Positions 61,535-64,000 of a stretch of 64,000 bases of DNA are shown in pieces. Both the position numbers and the translations under genes were made by a program. This DNA is from UBA2040 sp041751955 (GTDB lineage: Bacteria > Bacteroidota > Bacteroidia > Flavobacteriales_D > Crocinitomicaceae), in NCBI GenBank assembly GCA_041751955.1, contig JBGSIB010000057.1, positions 1-64,000 on the forward strand, given 5' to 3'. The notes under the pieces are model-generated. The model was given only the letters and a program-made list of their open reading frames with translations. It had not been told where the DNA came from and ran no database searches. Each line of letters opens with the position of its first letter. Position 1 is the first letter of the stretch.

Positions 61535-64000
61535 ATGCGGAAGTTCATTAATTTCTTTCTTGTACATCCCATTTGGGGAAATGCATTTATTGTTCTTATT
61601 CTGATTTTCGGGGTGTTCTCTATCGCCACGATGCGAAGATCTTTTTTTCCGGAATTGGATCCCAAAACGATCAATATCAATGTTTTCTATCCAGGTGCCT
61701 CCCCTACGGAAATGGAAGAAGGTGTCACGATTAAAATCGAACAAGCGGTAAAAGGTTTAGATGGAATAGACGAAATCAACTCCACTTCAGCAGAAAACAC
61801 CGCAAATGTTTCCATCAAAGCTTTTCAGGATACAGACATCGATGAACTTTTGAGTGATGTGGAAAACACGGTGAATTCCATCAGTAGTTTTCCGCAAGGT
61901 TCTGAGCGCCCCATCATTACGAGAATAAAATCGGGTGGTATGGGAAGTACCGCTGCCTTTATCGGAATTGCTGCAAAAGATGACAACGCTTCAGGTGCAG
62001 AATTGACCGATTTGGCTTCTAAGGTGGAGCGCGATTTGCTGAATACAAAGGAGATTACCGAAATCAAGAAAAATGGTTTTCCTGAAAAAGAAATCGCCAT
62101 TAATGTTCGTGAAAATGATTTACAACGTTACGGTCTTTCCATTCAAGAAGTTAGTCTGGCAGTAGCTTCTAAAAATTTAGATTTGACGGCAGGATTGATT
62201 CGAGGAGGTGTGCAAGAAATGAGCATACGATCCAACAGCCGCGGAACAACTGTCGAAGAAATCAATAAAATAATTGTTCGTACTTCGAGAACAGGCGAAA
62301 AAATTACGGTTGGTGATGTGGCCGAAGTTGCCATTGGTTATAGCGAGAATTCACAACAATCTGAATACAATGGTCGTCCTTCCGTTTCTTTCCAAATTGA
62401 AAAAACACCACAACAGGATATTGCCAAAATTACCGACGAACTCCATAAATACCAAGAGAAATTCAACAAAGACAATCCAGAACATGAGTTCGTGATTCTT
62501 TTCGAATTCAATGACATGTTGAACCAGCGCATCGATCTTTTGACCGGCAATGGCTTGTTTGGATTGATTCTTGTTCTGATTTTCTTGGGCTTGTTTTTGA
62601 ACATCAAATTATCGGCTTGGGTAGCTTTCGGGATTCCCTTCTCCTTCTTGGGAATGTTTGTCATTGGCTCAGTTTACGGCATGTCCATCAACATGATTTC
62701 CCTTTTCGGGATGATATTGGTGGTCGGAATTTTGGTGGATGATGGAATTGTTATTGCTGAAAATATTTATTCGCATTTTGAACGAGGAAAAACAGCTAAA
62801 CAAGCTGCTTTGGATGGAACGATGGAAGTTCTTCCTTCAGTTTTCTCGTCGGTTCTTACAACAATGGTGGCCTTTTCAGTTTTGCTTTACGTGGAAGGAC
62901 TGGAAATGATGCGGGAAATGGCTTTCGTCGTATTGGCTTGTTTGGCGTTTAGTTTGTTTGAAGCTTTTATCATTCTTCCTGCCCATCTAGGACACAGAAA
63001 CATTCTTTCTGAACCTAAAAATCCACGGTATTCCTTGCCAATTGGCGCTTTGCTCGTCGTAATAGGAATTGCAACAGTTTGGTTGGGCGCATTTCTCATT
63101 TCAACGGTAGACATCAGCCTCGGCACAATGCTATTCCCAATGGGATTATTTGCCTTGGGTGCAGTTCTCTTCTTACAAGGATTTTCGCAATCTCCTTTGG
63201 AAAAAATCATCCGTGGAAATGCGGACAAAGGCATCAAATATGTTCGCGATAATTTCTTCAAAACGGCAGTTGAAACCTTCGTTGGTAAGAACTTTAAAAT
63301 GTACAATGTAACGTTTTTCATTCCAATGATTATCACCTTCCTTACCATTGGAATGATGGTGACCAAAACAATTGGATTTACATTTTTCCCAGATATTCCA
63401 CCTGATTTCTTTAATGTGGAAGTTGCTTACAAACCGGGGGACAATATTGAAAAAACCGAACGTTTTATTGAAGTTGCCAGCCAAGTACTCAAAGAGGAAA
63501 ACGAGAAAATACAGAAAGAAAATGGTGATTCCTTGGTACGCTACTCTACCTCAAATATTGGATTTACTTCCAATTTGGGGCAAGCAGGAAATCACACTGG
63601 TTCACTGATGGTGTTCTTGGACAATGAAGGTTCCAGCACTCCAGCGGATGCATTAATGAGCCGCGTTAACGAACGACTATTGCAACTTCCTGAAGGAAAA
63701 TTAGCGCAAAATATTAATGTTGGAGGTTTCAATCGATTTGGTAAAGAAATTGAAATGGGTTTGACCTCATCGGATGAAAAAGCGCTTTTGGACGCAAAAG
63801 AAATGTTCAAAAATGAATTGAAAGCCATGCCTGGTGTTTTCAACGTGAAAGACAACATGCCTCCAGGTCGATTCGAGGTGTATTTGGAAATGCGCCCTGA
63901 AGCTGAAATCTATGGAATTTCGAAAAATGAAGTGTTGACACAAATTCGCCAAGGCTTTTTTGGTTCGGAAGCTCAACGTGTGATTATTGGAACAGATGAA
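61535..64000 (+). CDS. RND efflux permease (AcrB/Czc-type), 3' end beyond window
   Basis: 822 codons are visible and the gene continues past the window. It starts at ATG 61535, three bases after the adaptor. N-terminal MRKFINFFLVHPIWGNAFIV is the first helix; the periplasmic porter region has SIATMRRSFFPELDPKTI and PGASPTEMEEGVTIKIEQAV; helix motifs around residue 400 include MILVVGILVDDGIVIAENIY. Substrate unknown. It forms an operon with the adaptor; an outer-membrane factor is not visible and could follow. Confidence 0.95.
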   Translation, partial: MRKFINFFLVHPIWGNAFIVLILIFGVFSIATMRRSFFPELDPKTININVFYPGASPTEMEEGVTIKIEQAVKGLDGIDEINSTSAENTANVSIKAFQDTDIDELLSDVENTVNSISSFPQGSERPIITRIKSGGMGSTAAFIGIAAKDDNASGAELTDLASKVERDLLNTKEITEIKKNGFPEKEIAINVRENDLQRYGLSIQEVSLAVASKNLDLTAGLIRGGVQEMSIRSNSRGTTVEEINKIIVRTSRTGEKITVGDVAEVAIGYSENSQQSEYNGRPSVSFQIEKTPQQDIAKITDELHKYQEKFNKDNPEHEFVILFEFNDMLNQRIDLLTGNGLFGLILVLIFLGLFLNIKLSAWVAFGIPFSFLGMFVIGSVYGMSINMISLFGMILVVGILVDDGIVIAENIYSHFERGKTAKQAALDGTMEVLPSVFSSVLTTMVAFSVLLYVEGLEMMREMAFVVLACLAFSLFEAFIILPAHLGHRNILSEPKNPRYSLPIGALLVVIGIATVWLGAFLISTVDISLGTMLFPMGLFALGAVLFLQGFSQSPLEKIIRGNADKGIKYVRDNFFKTAVETFVGKNFKMYNVTFFIPMIITFLTIGMMVTKTIGFTFFPDIPPDFFNVEVAYKPGDNIEKTERFIEVASQVLKEENEKIQKENGDSLVRYSTSNIGFTSNLGQAGNHTGSLMVFLDNEGSSTPADALMSRVNERLLQLPEGKLAQNINVGGFNRFGKEIEMGLTSSDEKALLDAKEMFKNELKAMPGVFNVKDNMPPGRFEVYLEMRPEAEIYGISKNEVLTQIRQGFFGSEAQRVIIGTDE

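Noticed and set aside
1..64000. tRNA, rRNA and insertion sequence genes
   Set aside because: No cloverleaf, rRNA-like or transposase sequence was recognised by reading; a tRNAscan/Infernal run could overturn this.

Overview
The window looks like a chromosome segment of a Bacteroidota bacterium, most likely order Flavobacteriales and close to Crocinitomicaceae or Fluviicola (inference from gene content). The evidence is AT-rich DNA, promoters of the Bacteroidota type (TAnnTTTG -7 boxes), six genes ending in or carrying a type IX secretion (T9SS) C-terminal sorting domain, and lineage-typical families: GWxTD protein, DUF5777 barrel, DUF4836 lipoprotein, DUF547 lipoprotein. No rRNA, tRNA, CRISPR array or transposase was seen.

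Layout. 1-2574: end of a PoNi-type immunity gene, a frame-damaged secreted gene that may be toxin-related, a small partner-like gene on the opposite strand, and a short secreted protein. 2828-12661: a secreted protein with an A7 frameshift, GWxTD protein, glycosyltransferase, aroQ and a divergent xerD, a DUF983 protein, a ChaN-like haem/Tiki protein, then an LtaS-like sulfatase, lipid kinase and DinB-like operon. 12692-20200: two divergent T9SS giants, one broken. 20197-22215: ispE and accA. 22741-29848: a tight run of FAD reductase, membrane polyferredoxin, two GT2 enzymes and a multi-pass mannosyltransferase-like protein. 29845-35620: yidD, lytic transglycosylase, msrB, CDF exporter and lipoproteins. 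35673-38528: an operon of dihaem-like cytochrome c, DUF5777 barrel and a CXXCH-containing T9SS protein. 38645-51864: mostly housekeeping (formate-THF cyclo-ligase, fabI, wecB, radC, mscS, efp, rimO) with some secreted and envelope proteins. 52084-59439: two more T9SS proteins, the longer one broken. 60413-64000: an RND efflux adaptor and its permease, which runs off the end.

Four observations stand out. (1) At least five loci, mostly for secreted proteins, carry single-base or dinucleotide indels in short repeats, or in-frame stops, while housekeeping genes are intact; this is either pseudogenisation/slippage or residual sequence error. (2) A short hairpin element with loop TTCGACTACGCTCA or a close variant occurs four times between 40.8 and 52.5 kb: twice as the loop of an intrinsic terminator, once beside a duplicated gene tail, and once in frame inside a PKD domain. 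(3) A degenerate 137-bp tandem repeat (three units) lies in noncoding DNA at 48568-48950. (4) A redox pair is fused in one transcription unit with surface-glycan glycosyltransferases, one of which has an uncommon secreted-Ig-like-plus-GT2 architecture.
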